A stretch of DNA of 64,000 bases. It comes from a bacterium (GTDB lineage Bacteria; Pseudomonadota; Gammaproteobacteria; Burkholderiales; Burkholderiaceae_C). The translations under genes were made by a program, and so were the position numbers. The DNA is taken from positions 1-64,000 of the forward strand of contig JAVBXK010000040.1 of NCBI GenBank assembly GCA_030824555.1, in the 5' to 3' direction. Below the pieces are notes generated by a model, which saw only the letters and a program-made list of their open reading frames with translations, made no database searches and was not told the origin of the DNA. Below are positions 57,753 through 64,000 of this stretch, one piece after another. Each line of letters starts with the position of its first letter. Within the stretch, counting starts at the first letter, position 1.

Positions 57753-58247
57753 ATGACATACCTTGCAAAACCCCCCTTTGTTCGATTGGCTCGCGGCATC
57801 GTGCTGGCCGCCCTGAGCGTGTCTGCCGCCACACTGGCCTGGTCGCATGGCGACGTGGTGCCGCAGTCTGTGGACACCACCACCTTGCCTCAGCTGGGCA
57901 AAAAGTGGCTGGATGCCAACCCCTACAGCAAGGGCGAAGGCCACAAGGAAGCGCTGCGCATCGGCACCTCGGCTTACAACCAGAACTGCGCCCGCTGCCA
58001 CGGTCTGGAAGCCATTTCAGGCGGCATGTCGCCCGACCTGCGCAAGCTCGACGCCGATTGCACCGGTCTGGCCGATGAGGCCAAGAAAGACATGTGCTTT
58101 GCCGAAATGAGTGAGTTTTTTGCGGGCACGGTGCGCCGTGGCCGTGTGCGTGACGGGCGTGTGTACATGCCGCCGTTTGAGAACATACTGACGCAAGAGG
58201 CGGTGTGGGCCATCAAAACCTACCTGGAAACCCGCCGCGAACCCTGA
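57753..58247 (+). CDS. cytochrome c550, PedF-like
   Basis: A 164-residue periplasmic cytochrome with leader LARGIVLAALSVSAATLAW. The haem motif is CARCH (in YNQNCARCHGLEAISGG) and the likely distal Met lies in RVYMPPFENIL. An extra cysteine pair (DADCTGLADEAKKDMCF) is typical of the PedF family, which accompanies PQQ alcohol dehydrogenases of the Ped/Exa type. It is probably another electron acceptor of the quinoprotein. The start is preceded by ACGGAGTACGGAGAC. Confidence 0.88.
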   Translation: MTYLAKPPFVRLARGIVLAALSVSAATLAWSHGDVVPQSVDTTTLPQLGKKWLDANPYSKGEGHKEALRIGTSAYNQNCARCHGLEAISGGMSPDLRKLDADCTGLADEAKKDMCFAEMSEFFAGTVRRGRVRDGRVYMPPFENILTQEAVWAIKTYLETRREP

Positions 58248-58282
58248 ACACCCCCGCTCCCCAGCACAGGCACACGACACGT

Positions 58283-59206
58283 ATGAAAAACAATCGCACC
58301 GAGACAACGCCCATGCTTTCGCAACCTGAACCGACTGGCCGCACCACCCCTGGCCTGACCCGGCGCATGCTGGCGCTGGCAGCAGGGGCCGTGATGACGC
58401 TGGGCCTGCCCGCCCTGGCGCAAACCGAGTTGACCGACCTGGCCAAGATCCGCGCCAGCGGTGTGCTGAAAGTGGCGGTGTACAAGGCCAATCCGCCGTT
58501 CAGCGACGGCATGGGCCAAGATCAGACCGGCTTGGATGTGTCGATTGCCGGTGCGCTGGCCAAAGAGTTGGGGCTGCGCTTGTCGTTGTTGCCCTTCGAT
58601 GCCGGTGAAAACATGGGTGACGACTTGCGCAACATGGTCTGGCGTGGCCACTACCTGGGGTACGGCCCGGCCGACGTGATGCTTCACGTGCCGGTTGACA
58701 AACACCTGATGGCCGAAAACCGGCAGGTGCTGATCCTGGCGCCGTACATGCGCCAGGTGCTGATGGTGCTGCACGACACCCACAAGGTGGCAGACGTGCG
58801 CTCGCCCGAAGACCTGAAAGGCCAGCCCTTGGCAGCCGAGCGCGGCTCGGGTGCGGCCAGCGTGCTGATGGGCTACGGCGGTGGGCTGTTGCGCGACCAG
58901 GTGTCCATTTTGGAAACAGGTGTGGCTGCTGCCGAAGCAGTGGCCACTGGCAAAGCGGCTGCGGCGTACGTGACCCGTGCGCAGGCTGAAGCTGTGGTGT
59001 CCAAGCAAAAAGGGGAGACCCACCTGCAGCTGACGCCCCTGCAATTGCCCGGCTTGCCTGGCAACGGGTGGCCCATCGGCATGGCCATCAAAAACCAGCA
59101 CAAAGACCTGGGGCAGGCCATTGAAGCGGCCATGGCGGCGCTGCGCAGCCGTGGTGACCTGCAGGGTTTGTTTCGCCAGCACGGCTTGACACTCACGGCC
59201 CCCTGA
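58283..59206 (+). CDS. quinoprotein dehydrogenase-associated (MoxJ-like) substrate-binding protein
   Basis: A 307-residue type 2 periplasmic-binding protein. The leader TPGLTRRMLALAAGAVMTLG has a twin-arginine-like RR and hydrophobic core. The mature part reads LAKIRASGVLKVAVYKANPP, FSDG, GLDVSIAGALAKELG and DVMLHVPVDK, the pattern of MoxJ/XoxJ-like proteins, which lack ABC partners and are thought to help activate the apo-quinoprotein. An ATG at 58313 with GAGACAACGCCC upstream is an alternative start. It follows the PedF-like gene by 35 bases. Confidence 0.85.
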   Translation: MKNNRTETTPMLSQPEPTGRTTPGLTRRMLALAAGAVMTLGLPALAQTELTDLAKIRASGVLKVAVYKANPPFSDGMGQDQTGLDVSIAGALAKELGLRLSLLPFDAGENMGDDLRNMVWRGHYLGYGPADVMLHVPVDKHLMAENRQVLILAPYMRQVLMVLHDTHKVADVRSPEDLKGQPLAAERGSGAASVLMGYGGGLLRDQVSILETGVAAAEAVATGKAAAAYVTRAQAEAVVSKQKGETHLQLTPLQLPGLPGNGWPIGMAIKNQHKDLGQAIEAAMAALRSRGDLQGLFRQHGLTLTAP

Positions 59207-59271
59207 TGTCACTCGATGCCCGCTGACGCATCCCTGATACCCGCTGCACCCTTTGACGCAGCTTGACGGTC

Positions 59272-59302
59272 CGAAGGCTCCTTGCCAGGCAAGGGGCCTT
59301 CG
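59272..59302. terminator. strong bidirectional terminator-like hairpin
   Basis: CGAAGGCTCCTTGCC, one A, then GGCAAGGGGCCTTCG: a 15-base stem with one mismatch, in the 117-base gap between the convergent MoxJ-like and GAF-Fis regulator genes. Confidence 0.75.
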
Positions 59303-59323
59303 CTTGCTGTGCGGGCCACGGTC

Positions 59324-60484
59324 TCAGTGTCGGCCCATCTTGCGGTAAACCGTTGCGCGGCTGATGCCCAGGATGCGGGCCGCTTCGGCCACGCTGCCGC
59401 AGGCTTGGTCCACGGCTTTGCGGATCATGGCAGTTTCAACGTCCTTCAGCGGTACCGCATGGCTTGGGGGGTGCCCCGCCAAGGCTCGCGGGCTGTGGTG
59501 CGCCTGGGCCCACACCTGCAGTTGCAACCCCGACCACAGTGGCACATCGGCCGGTGGTTTGTGTGCGCGGGCCGCGTCGAACAGGTGTTGGCACGGGCAG
59601 GCAAACACGTCGTCGCAGTGGACCGGAAAACTGCCTGCGTGCAGGGTCAACATGTCGGCAGCGGCCCGGTTGCAGCCGGTGATCCAGCCTTCGCCGTCAA
59701 TACACAGCAGGCCATCGGAGTCGCCGCCGGGCACGCTGCCCGGCCAGTTCACCCGCAGCAACAGCTTGTGCGGTTGTGACAGGGCCAATGCGTTTTCGAT
59801 GTTGCGGGCCGACTGCGCCACCAGGTACTTCAAAGAAGGTTGTTCGCTGACGTTGGCACCGGTCAGGTCCAGCATGCCGATGCACTGCCGGTCAGGGCCA
59901 AAGATGGGGGCACCTGCGCAACTGAACACGGTGGTGTCCTCAAAAAAGTGCTCGCCCCTGTGCAGCCAGACTGGCTGCAGTTCGCTCAGGGTGGTGCCGA
60001 TGGCCGTGGTGCCCGCCGCGCTTTCAGACAGGTCAAGCCCCACTCGCGCAATGGCCGCCACGTGCGGGTTGTGGTGGTCAACGGGGCCTTGCACGTCAAT
60101 GACCACACCGCTTGCGTCGGCCAGGATGGCGAAGTAACCCGTGTGCAGCATGGTGCGGGTCAGCGACCGGATGACCGGCGCAGCGGCTGCCAACAGGGGG
60201 CGGTGTGCGTCACGCGAGTCATGGGCGGCTTGGTGCGTGATGGCTCCGAACAGCACTTGCCTGCTCGGGTCGAAACCGTTGTGCAGGCAGCGCCGCCAGG
60301 ACCGCTCGATGGCGGCATCCAGAAACGGTTGGGGCGCCATGTCGTGGTTGGCCAGCACCGCTTCCCGGGCCTGCGAAATCCGCTTGAGCCGGTTGGCGGC
60401 CACCGGCAGTGCCGAAAGGCGGGTGTCGGGGTTGTCGCGTGAGGGGGGGGGCATGGTCTTTTGCGGGTGCTGATTCGGTGTCAT
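59324..60484 (-). CDS. AcoR-like GAF-Fis regulator lacking the AAA+ domain
   Basis: A 386-residue protein. The N-terminal segment (LKRISQAREAVLANHDMAPQ, SWRRCLHNGFDP) and GAF domain (GTTAIGTTLSELQPVWLHRG, FSCAGAPIFGPDRQCIGMLDLTG) are those of AcoR regulators. A PAS-like region (DGEGWITGCNRAAADML) follows. It then goes directly to a Fis HTH (CGSVAEAARILGISRATVYR); the whole ATPase with GAFTGA is absent. It can bind DNA but cannot remodel sigma-54 holoenzyme, so it may repress or antagonise the full-length regulator or act on sigma-70 promoters. It diverges from the AOR operon. An ATG at 60454 is an alternative start. Confidence 0.87.
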   Translation of the reverse strand: MTPNQHPQKTMPPPSRDNPDTRLSALPVAANRLKRISQAREAVLANHDMAPQPFLDAAIERSWRRCLHNGFDPSRQVLFGAITHQAAHDSRDAHRPLLAAAAPVIRSLTRTMLHTGYFAILADASGVVIDVQGPVDHHNPHVAAIARVGLDLSESAAGTTAIGTTLSELQPVWLHRGEHFFEDTTVFSCAGAPIFGPDRQCIGMLDLTGANVSEQPSLKYLVAQSARNIENALALSQPHKLLLRVNWPGSVPGGDSDGLLCIDGEGWITGCNRAAADMLTLHAGSFPVHCDDVFACPCQHLFDAARAHKPPADVPLWSGLQLQVWAQAHHSPRALAGHPPSHAVPLKDVETAMIRKAVDQACGSVAEAARILGISRATVYRKMGRH

Positions 60485-60497
60485 CAGGGGGCACTCT

Positions 60498-60512
60498 GCA
60501 CAACCCGTGCCA
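60498..60512 (-). promoter_or_regulatory. possible sigma-54-like promoter of the GAF-Fis regulator gene
   Basis: On the minus strand TGGCAC-GGGTT-GTGC keeps GG at -24 and GC at -12 at correct spacing, with one mismatch (G for the first T of TTGC). If real, transcription would begin almost at the ATG at 60484 and the ATG at 60454 would be used. Confidence 0.35.
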
Positions 60513-60605
60513 GCGCGCAAGTGTTTCATTTTGAGAATTTTGAACAGCCGACCCATGTGCCAAGGGTTTACCCGCGTTGAAAGGCCTGCGGCGAGTTGAA
60601 CAATA

Positions 60606-60627
60606 CCTATGCAATTTCAAACATAGG
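60606..60627 (+). promoter_or_regulatory. palindrome upstream of the AOR operon
   Basis: CCTATG-N10-CATAGG is a perfect 6-base inverted repeat 57 bases upstream of the ferredoxin start, in the divergent spacer. No sigma-54 sequence is seen for this operon, so a different mode of control from the quinoprotein genes is suggested. The GAF-Fis protein is a candidate ligand. Confidence 0.4.
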
Positions 60628-60683
60628 AAACGTTGCGCATACCTTCGCAGCTCACCTCCTACAACTTCCCAGGAGACCCCACC

Positions 60684-61163
60684 ATGCAGAAAGTCCTGCA
60701 CATCAACCCCGACAAGTGCACCGGGTGTTTGCAGTGTGAAATGGCGTGTTCGTTCGAGAACTACGGCGTCTACGCCACGTCGAAGTCGCGCATCAAGGTT
60801 TTCGATTTCCACCACACCGGCAAAAAAGTGCCCTACACCTGCACGCAGTGCGACGAAGCCTGGTGTCTGCACGCTTGTCCCGTAGAGGCCATTCAAGTCG
60901 ACAAGGCCACCGGCGCCAAGGTGGTGAACGAAACCACCTGTGTGGGCTGCAAGGTGTGCACCATTGCTTGCCCGTTCGGCACCATCAACTACGTACAGGA
61001 AACCGGCAAGGTCCAGAAATGCGACCTGTGCGGTGGCGACCCGGCCTGTGCCGATGCCTGCCCTACCGGGGCCATCACCTTCATCGATGCCAACTGGACC
61101 GGCATGGACAAGATGAAGCAGTGGGCAGATAAATTGGGCAATCAATCGGCATCTGCCGCTTGA
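60684..61163 (+). CDS. four-cluster ferredoxin subunit of aldehyde oxidoreductase (AorA-like)
   Basis: A 159-residue polyferredoxin. Four cysteine groups are visible: CTGCLQCEMAC, CTQCDEAWCLHACP, CVGCKVCTIACP and CDLCGGDPACADACP. Together they supply 16 ligands for four [4Fe-4S] clusters. The fold matches the HycB/DmsB-like electron-transfer subunits. It is encoded 39 bases before the tungsten-type oxidoreductase, as in the AorABC enzyme of Aromatoleum aromaticum, where the small subunit wires electrons to the flavoprotein. CCAGGAGACCCCACC precedes the ATG. Confidence 0.92.
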   Translation: MQKVLHINPDKCTGCLQCEMACSFENYGVYATSKSRIKVFDFHHTGKKVPYTCTQCDEAWCLHACPVEAIQVDKATGAKVVNETTCVGCKVCTIACPFGTINYVQETGKVQKCDLCGGDPACADACPTGAITFIDANWTGMDKMKQWADKLGNQSASAA

Positions 61164-61202
61164 TGGTCATACAAAATTAGCTATTGAATCAGGAGACACC
61201 TC

Positions 61203-63050
61203 ATGTCCTGGGCTGGAAAAATACTTCGCGTCAACCTGACCGCTGGCACGGTCACCTCTGAACCTCTCAACATGGACTGGGCACGCGCCTACCTGGGCTC
61301 GCGCGGCCTGGGCAGCAAATACCTGGTGGAAGAGGTGAGCCCCAAGGTAGACCCGCTGTCTGTCGACAACAAAATCATCTGGGCCACCGGCCCGCTGACG
61401 GGCACCATGGCCTCCACAGGTGGCCGCTACACCGTCATCACCAAAGGCCCGCTGACCGGTGCCATTGCCTGTTCCAATTCGGGCGGGTACTGGGGTGCCG
61501 AGCTGAAAATGGCTGGCTGGGACATGGTCATTTTCGAAGGCAAGTCGGCCAAGCCGGTGTACCTGTACATCAATGACGACGTGGCCGAACTGCGCGATGC
61601 CGGTCACCTGTGGGGCCAAAGCGTCTGGAAGACGGAAGAAACCCTCAAAACCAGCCTGCAAGACCCGCTGCTGCGCGTGTCGTGCATCGGCAAAGCCGGT
61701 GAAAACGGCGTGCTGTATGCCGCCATCGTGAACGACCTGCACCGTGCGGCTGGCCGCTCGGGCGTGGGCACGGTCATGGGCAGCAAAAACCTCAAGGCCA
61801 TTGCCGTGCGCGGCACCAAGGGCGTGGGCAACATCCGCGACCCCAAAGCCTTCATGGCCGCCACCAAGGCCGCCAAGAAAGTGCTGGCCGACAACGGCGT
61901 GACCGGCCAGGGCTTGCCTGCCTATGGCACCCAGGTGCTGATGAACGTCATCAACGAAGTGGGTGCGCTGCCCACCCGCAACCACCAGGACGTGCAGTTC
62001 GACGGTGCGAAAGACATTTCTGCCGAAGCCATGGTCACGCCCCGTGCCACCGATGGCAAAAAGCACCTGGTGACCAACCAAGCCTGCTTCGGTTGCACCA
62101 TTGCCTGCGGCCGCATCAGCAAGATGGACGAAGGCCACTTCACCGTGGCCACCAAGCCCCAGTACTGGGGTGCGTCGGGTGGCTTGGAATACGAAGCCGC
62201 CTGGGCCCTGGGTGCTGCCAACGGCGTGAACGACCTGGAAGCGCTGCAATACGCCAACATGCTGTGCAACGAAGAAGGCTTTGACCCCATCAGCTTCGGT
62301 GCCACCGTGGGCGCGGTGATGGAGCTGTACGAAATGGGCGTGCTGACCAAGGAGCAGCTGGGCATCGAAGCCCCGTTCGGGTCAGCCCAGGCACTGGCTT
62401 ACTTTGCTGAAATCACGGCCAAGGGCGAAGGCTTTGGCAAGGAAATTGGCCAGGGCTCCAAGCGCCTGACCGCCAAGTACGGCCACCCCGATCTGTCGAT
62501 GAGCGTCAAGGGCCAGGAATTCCCGGCCTACGACGGCCGCGTCATCCAGGGCATTGGCCTGGCCTACGCCACCAGCAACCGCGGTGCGTGCCACCTGCGC
62601 GGCTACACCATTGCGTCTGAAGTGCTGGGCATCCCGGTGAAAACCGAGCCCACCGAGCACAACGGCAAGCCTGAACTGGTGAAAGCCTTCCAGGACGCCA
62701 CCGCTGCGTTCGACTCGGCGGGCGTGTGCATCTTCACCAGCTTTGCCTGGACCCTGGCCGACGTGGCACCCCAGGTGCAGGCGGCGGTGGGCGAGGAATA
62801 CACGGTGGAGCATCTGACGCACATTGGCGAGCGCATCTGGAACATGGAGCGCGACTTCAACAACAACGCCGGTTTCACGTCAGCTGACGACAACCTGCCC
62901 AAGCGCCTGTTGACCGAAGCCGCCAAAACCGGTCCCGCCAAAGGCGTGGTCAGCAAGCTGCCCGAAATGCTGCCCAAGTACTACGAAGTACGCGGCTGGA
63001 ACAGCGACGGCACCGTCAAGCCCGAAACGCGCGAGCGCCTGGGCCTGTGA
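61203..63050 (+). CDS. tungsten-dependent aldehyde:ferredoxin oxidoreductase family catalytic subunit (AorB-like)
   Basis: A 615-residue cytoplasmic enzyme that oxidises aldehydes to acids. It opens GKILRVNLTAGTVTSEPL and has the cofactor-binding segments GPLTGTMASTGGRYTV and AGRSGVGTVMGSKNLKAI. The [4Fe-4S] ligands are Cys295, Cys298 and Cys302 (ACFGCTIACGRI) and Cys509 (AGVCIFTSF). The bis-pyranopterin cofactor in this family normally holds tungsten; TupABC in the same window would supply it. Length and operon partners match the broad-range AOR of Aromatoleum rather than archaeal homodimers. It would detoxify or use aldehydes. Confidence 0.93.
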   Translation: MSWAGKILRVNLTAGTVTSEPLNMDWARAYLGSRGLGSKYLVEEVSPKVDPLSVDNKIIWATGPLTGTMASTGGRYTVITKGPLTGAIACSNSGGYWGAELKMAGWDMVIFEGKSAKPVYLYINDDVAELRDAGHLWGQSVWKTEETLKTSLQDPLLRVSCIGKAGENGVLYAAIVNDLHRAAGRSGVGTVMGSKNLKAIAVRGTKGVGNIRDPKAFMAATKAAKKVLADNGVTGQGLPAYGTQVLMNVINEVGALPTRNHQDVQFDGAKDISAEAMVTPRATDGKKHLVTNQACFGCTIACGRISKMDEGHFTVATKPQYWGASGGLEYEAAWALGAANGVNDLEALQYANMLCNEEGFDPISFGATVGAVMELYEMGVLTKEQLGIEAPFGSAQALAYFAEITAKGEGFGKEIGQGSKRLTAKYGHPDLSMSVKGQEFPAYDGRVIQGIGLAYATSNRGACHLRGYTIASEVLGIPVKTEPTEHNGKPELVKAFQDATAAFDSAGVCIFTSFAWTLADVAPQVQAAVGEEYTVEHLTHIGERIWNMERDFNNNAGFTSADDNLPKRLLTEAAKTGPAKGVVSKLPEMLPKYYEVRGWNSDGTVKPETRERLGL

Positions 63051-63056
63051 CACGAC

Positions 63057-63091
63057 AGGGCTGACCCCGCCGTGTGGGTGAGGTCAGCCCT
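63057..63091 (+). terminator. hairpin between the AOR catalytic and flavoprotein genes
   Basis: AGGGCTGACC (63057-63066) pairs perfectly with GGTCAGCCCT (63082-63091); TGGTTTATGAAAAAAA follows. It would attenuate transcription into the flavoprotein gene unless read through. Confidence 0.55.
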
Positions 63092-63107
63092 GGTTTATGA
63101 AAAAAAG

Positions 63108-63160
63108 GTGTCTACCGCTTTCTGGTATTCATTTGTAAGCTATCAATATTGGGGCGGCTA
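63108..63160. repeat. dispersed AT-rich repeat copy
   Basis: TACCGCTTTCTGGTATTCAT continuing to TGTAAGCTATCAATATTGG matches the repeat family described at 51841 and 32887. It lies in the 151-base spacer before the flavoprotein gene. Confidence 0.55.
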
Positions 63161-63201
63161 CGCTGATGTGTAGGCGCCCCGTTGCTTTACGGAGCCCATT
63201 C

Positions 63202-64000
63202 ATGACCCATCACATCATCATCGGGGCAGGCCCAGCAGGGGTGATTGCTGCCGAAACCATCCGCAAACACGCACCCGCCGACCGCATCACGCTGATGGGC
63301 GACGAGCCCGAGGCACCGTACTCGCGCATGGCCATTCCGTACCTGCTGATGGGCAACATCAACGAATCCGGTACCTATCTTCGCAAAACCATCAGCCACT
63401 TTGCTGATTTGCGCATCGAGCGCGTCACCACGCGTGTGACCAGCATCGACGCAGCGGCGCGCCGCCTGTCGCTCAGCGATGGCAGCACAATGTCGTTTGA
63501 CAAGCTGTTGATTGCCAGCGGTTCCAAACCTGCCCAGCCACCGGTGCCCGGCATCGATTTGCCCAACGTGCACACTTGCTGGACGCTAGACGATGCCCGC
63601 GCCATCATGGCCAAGGCCAAGCCGGGGGCGCGGGTGGTGCAAATGGGCGCAGGCTTCATCGGCTGCATCATCATGGAAGCGCTGGCATCGCGTGGTGTGA
63701 AGCTCAGCGTCGTGGAAATGGGCGACCGAATGGTGCCCCGCATGATGGGCCCCGCTGCGGGCGGCATGATCCGCCGCTGGGTGGAGGGCAAAGGCATTGC
63801 CGTGCACACCGGTGCGCGGGTCGACCGCATCGAGTTGCCGCCGCCCGGTTTGCTGGAACGAGTGGGTGCGGCCATTGGGCTGGGTGGGGCATCGGCAGGC
63901 GGGGCCATGCAGGTCAAGCTGTCCACGGGTGTGGTCATCGACGCCGACTTGGTCATCAGCGCCACCGGCGTGAAGCCTGCCATGGGCTTTCTGGAAGGCT
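63202..64000 (+). CDS. NAD(P)H-type FAD oxidoreductase subunit (AorC-like), 3' end outside the window
   Basis: The first 266 residues of a pyridine-nucleotide-disulfide-type flavoprotein. The FAD-binding motif is IIIGAGPAGVIAAETI, and the second Rossmann motif GARVVQMGAGFIGCIIMEAL binds NAD(P)H. DKLLIASGSKPAQPPVPGID and VISATGVKPAM are family landmarks. It lacks the redox-active CxxxxC of disulfide reductases. In Aromatoleum the third subunit AorC links the tungsten enzyme to NAD+, and the order ferredoxin-AOR-flavoprotein is the same here. CGGAGCCCATTC precedes the ATG. Confidence 0.88.
   Translation, partial: MTHHIIIGAGPAGVIAAETIRKHAPADRITLMGDEPEAPYSRMAIPYLLMGNINESGTYLRKTISHFADLRIERVTTRVTSIDAAARRLSLSDGSTMSFDKLLIASGSKPAQPPVPGIDLPNVHTCWTLDDARAIMAKAKPGARVVQMGAGFIGCIIMEALASRGVKLSVVEMGDRMVPRMMGPAAGGMIRRWVEGKGIAVHTGARVDRIELPPPGLLERVGAAIGLGGASAGGAMQVKLSTGVVIDADLVISATGVKPAMGFLEG

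Overview
The window reads as a chromosomal segment of a beta-proteobacterium of the order Burkholderiales, most likely Comamonadaceae. The evidence is the high GC content, the housekeeping order pyrG-kdsA-DUF1330-eno-ftsB, the acetate symporter operon followed by a CBS/DUF294 protein and a DEDDh exonuclease, a Bug-type solute-binding protein, and two kinds of short dispersed repeat that I associate with this family. No rRNA, tRNA, CRISPR array, complete IS element or prophage was seen.

Layout. 0-15 kb is mostly core: a helicase 5' end, a Crp/Fnr regulator, the acetate uptake operon, gamma-carbonic anhydrase, Hsp33, ftsB, eno, kdsA, pyrG and coaBC. 15-20 kb holds a Tat-exported metallo-hydrolase and a lower-GC gene for a free-standing acetoacetyl-CoA-synthetase-like adenylation/carrier/thioesterase protein with a palindrome in front of it. 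19.5-24.2 kb is a tungstate module: a ModE-like regulator diverging from tupB-tupC-tupA, followed by an orphan ModA-like lipoprotein. 25-27.3 kb carries an aldehyde dehydrogenase and its DUF779 partner. 27-31.4 kb is an ApbE/PepSY-flavodoxin reductase operon. 31.9-35.7 kb is a patchy region with an HD-GYP protein, gene remnants, repeats and a DUF4189-like secreted protein.

From 35.6 kb to the end lies a large alcohol/aldehyde oxidation locus. It contains a TonB receptor closely resembling the PQQ receptor PqqU/YncD, the quinoprotein-associated beta-propeller protein, ABC transporter and SoxYZ-like carrier, two relay metallo-hydrolases, an ExaA/PedE/PedH-type quinoprotein alcohol dehydrogenase with two small cytochromes c, a PedF-like cytochrome, a MoxJ-like binding protein, and two AcoR-type regulators, one of which lacks the AAA+ domain. 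It ends in an AorABC-type tungsten aldehyde oxidoreductase operon cut by the window edge. Nested inside it is a four-gene cluster encoding an ExbB/TolQ-like channel, an ExbD-like protein with a YfaP-like domain, a small membrane protein and a lipoprotein.

The main integrating observation is regulatory. Sigma-54 (-24/-12) sequences stand in front of the PqqU-like receptor, the beta-propeller/ABC operon, the quinoprotein dehydrogenase and the PedF-like cytochrome, and a slightly weaker one precedes the aldehyde dehydrogenase. Four of the five also carry a shared palindrome, GGTGT-N10/11-ACACC or a close variant, upstream. The activator is probably the complete AcoR-type protein encoded at 55320-57443. 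The proposed pathway is: PQQ import at the outer membrane, alcohol oxidation by the periplasmic quinoprotein through its cytochromes, then cytoplasmic aldehyde oxidation by the NAD-dependent dehydrogenase and by the tungsten enzyme supplied by TupABC. This is inference from sequence; no experiment or database search was possible here.
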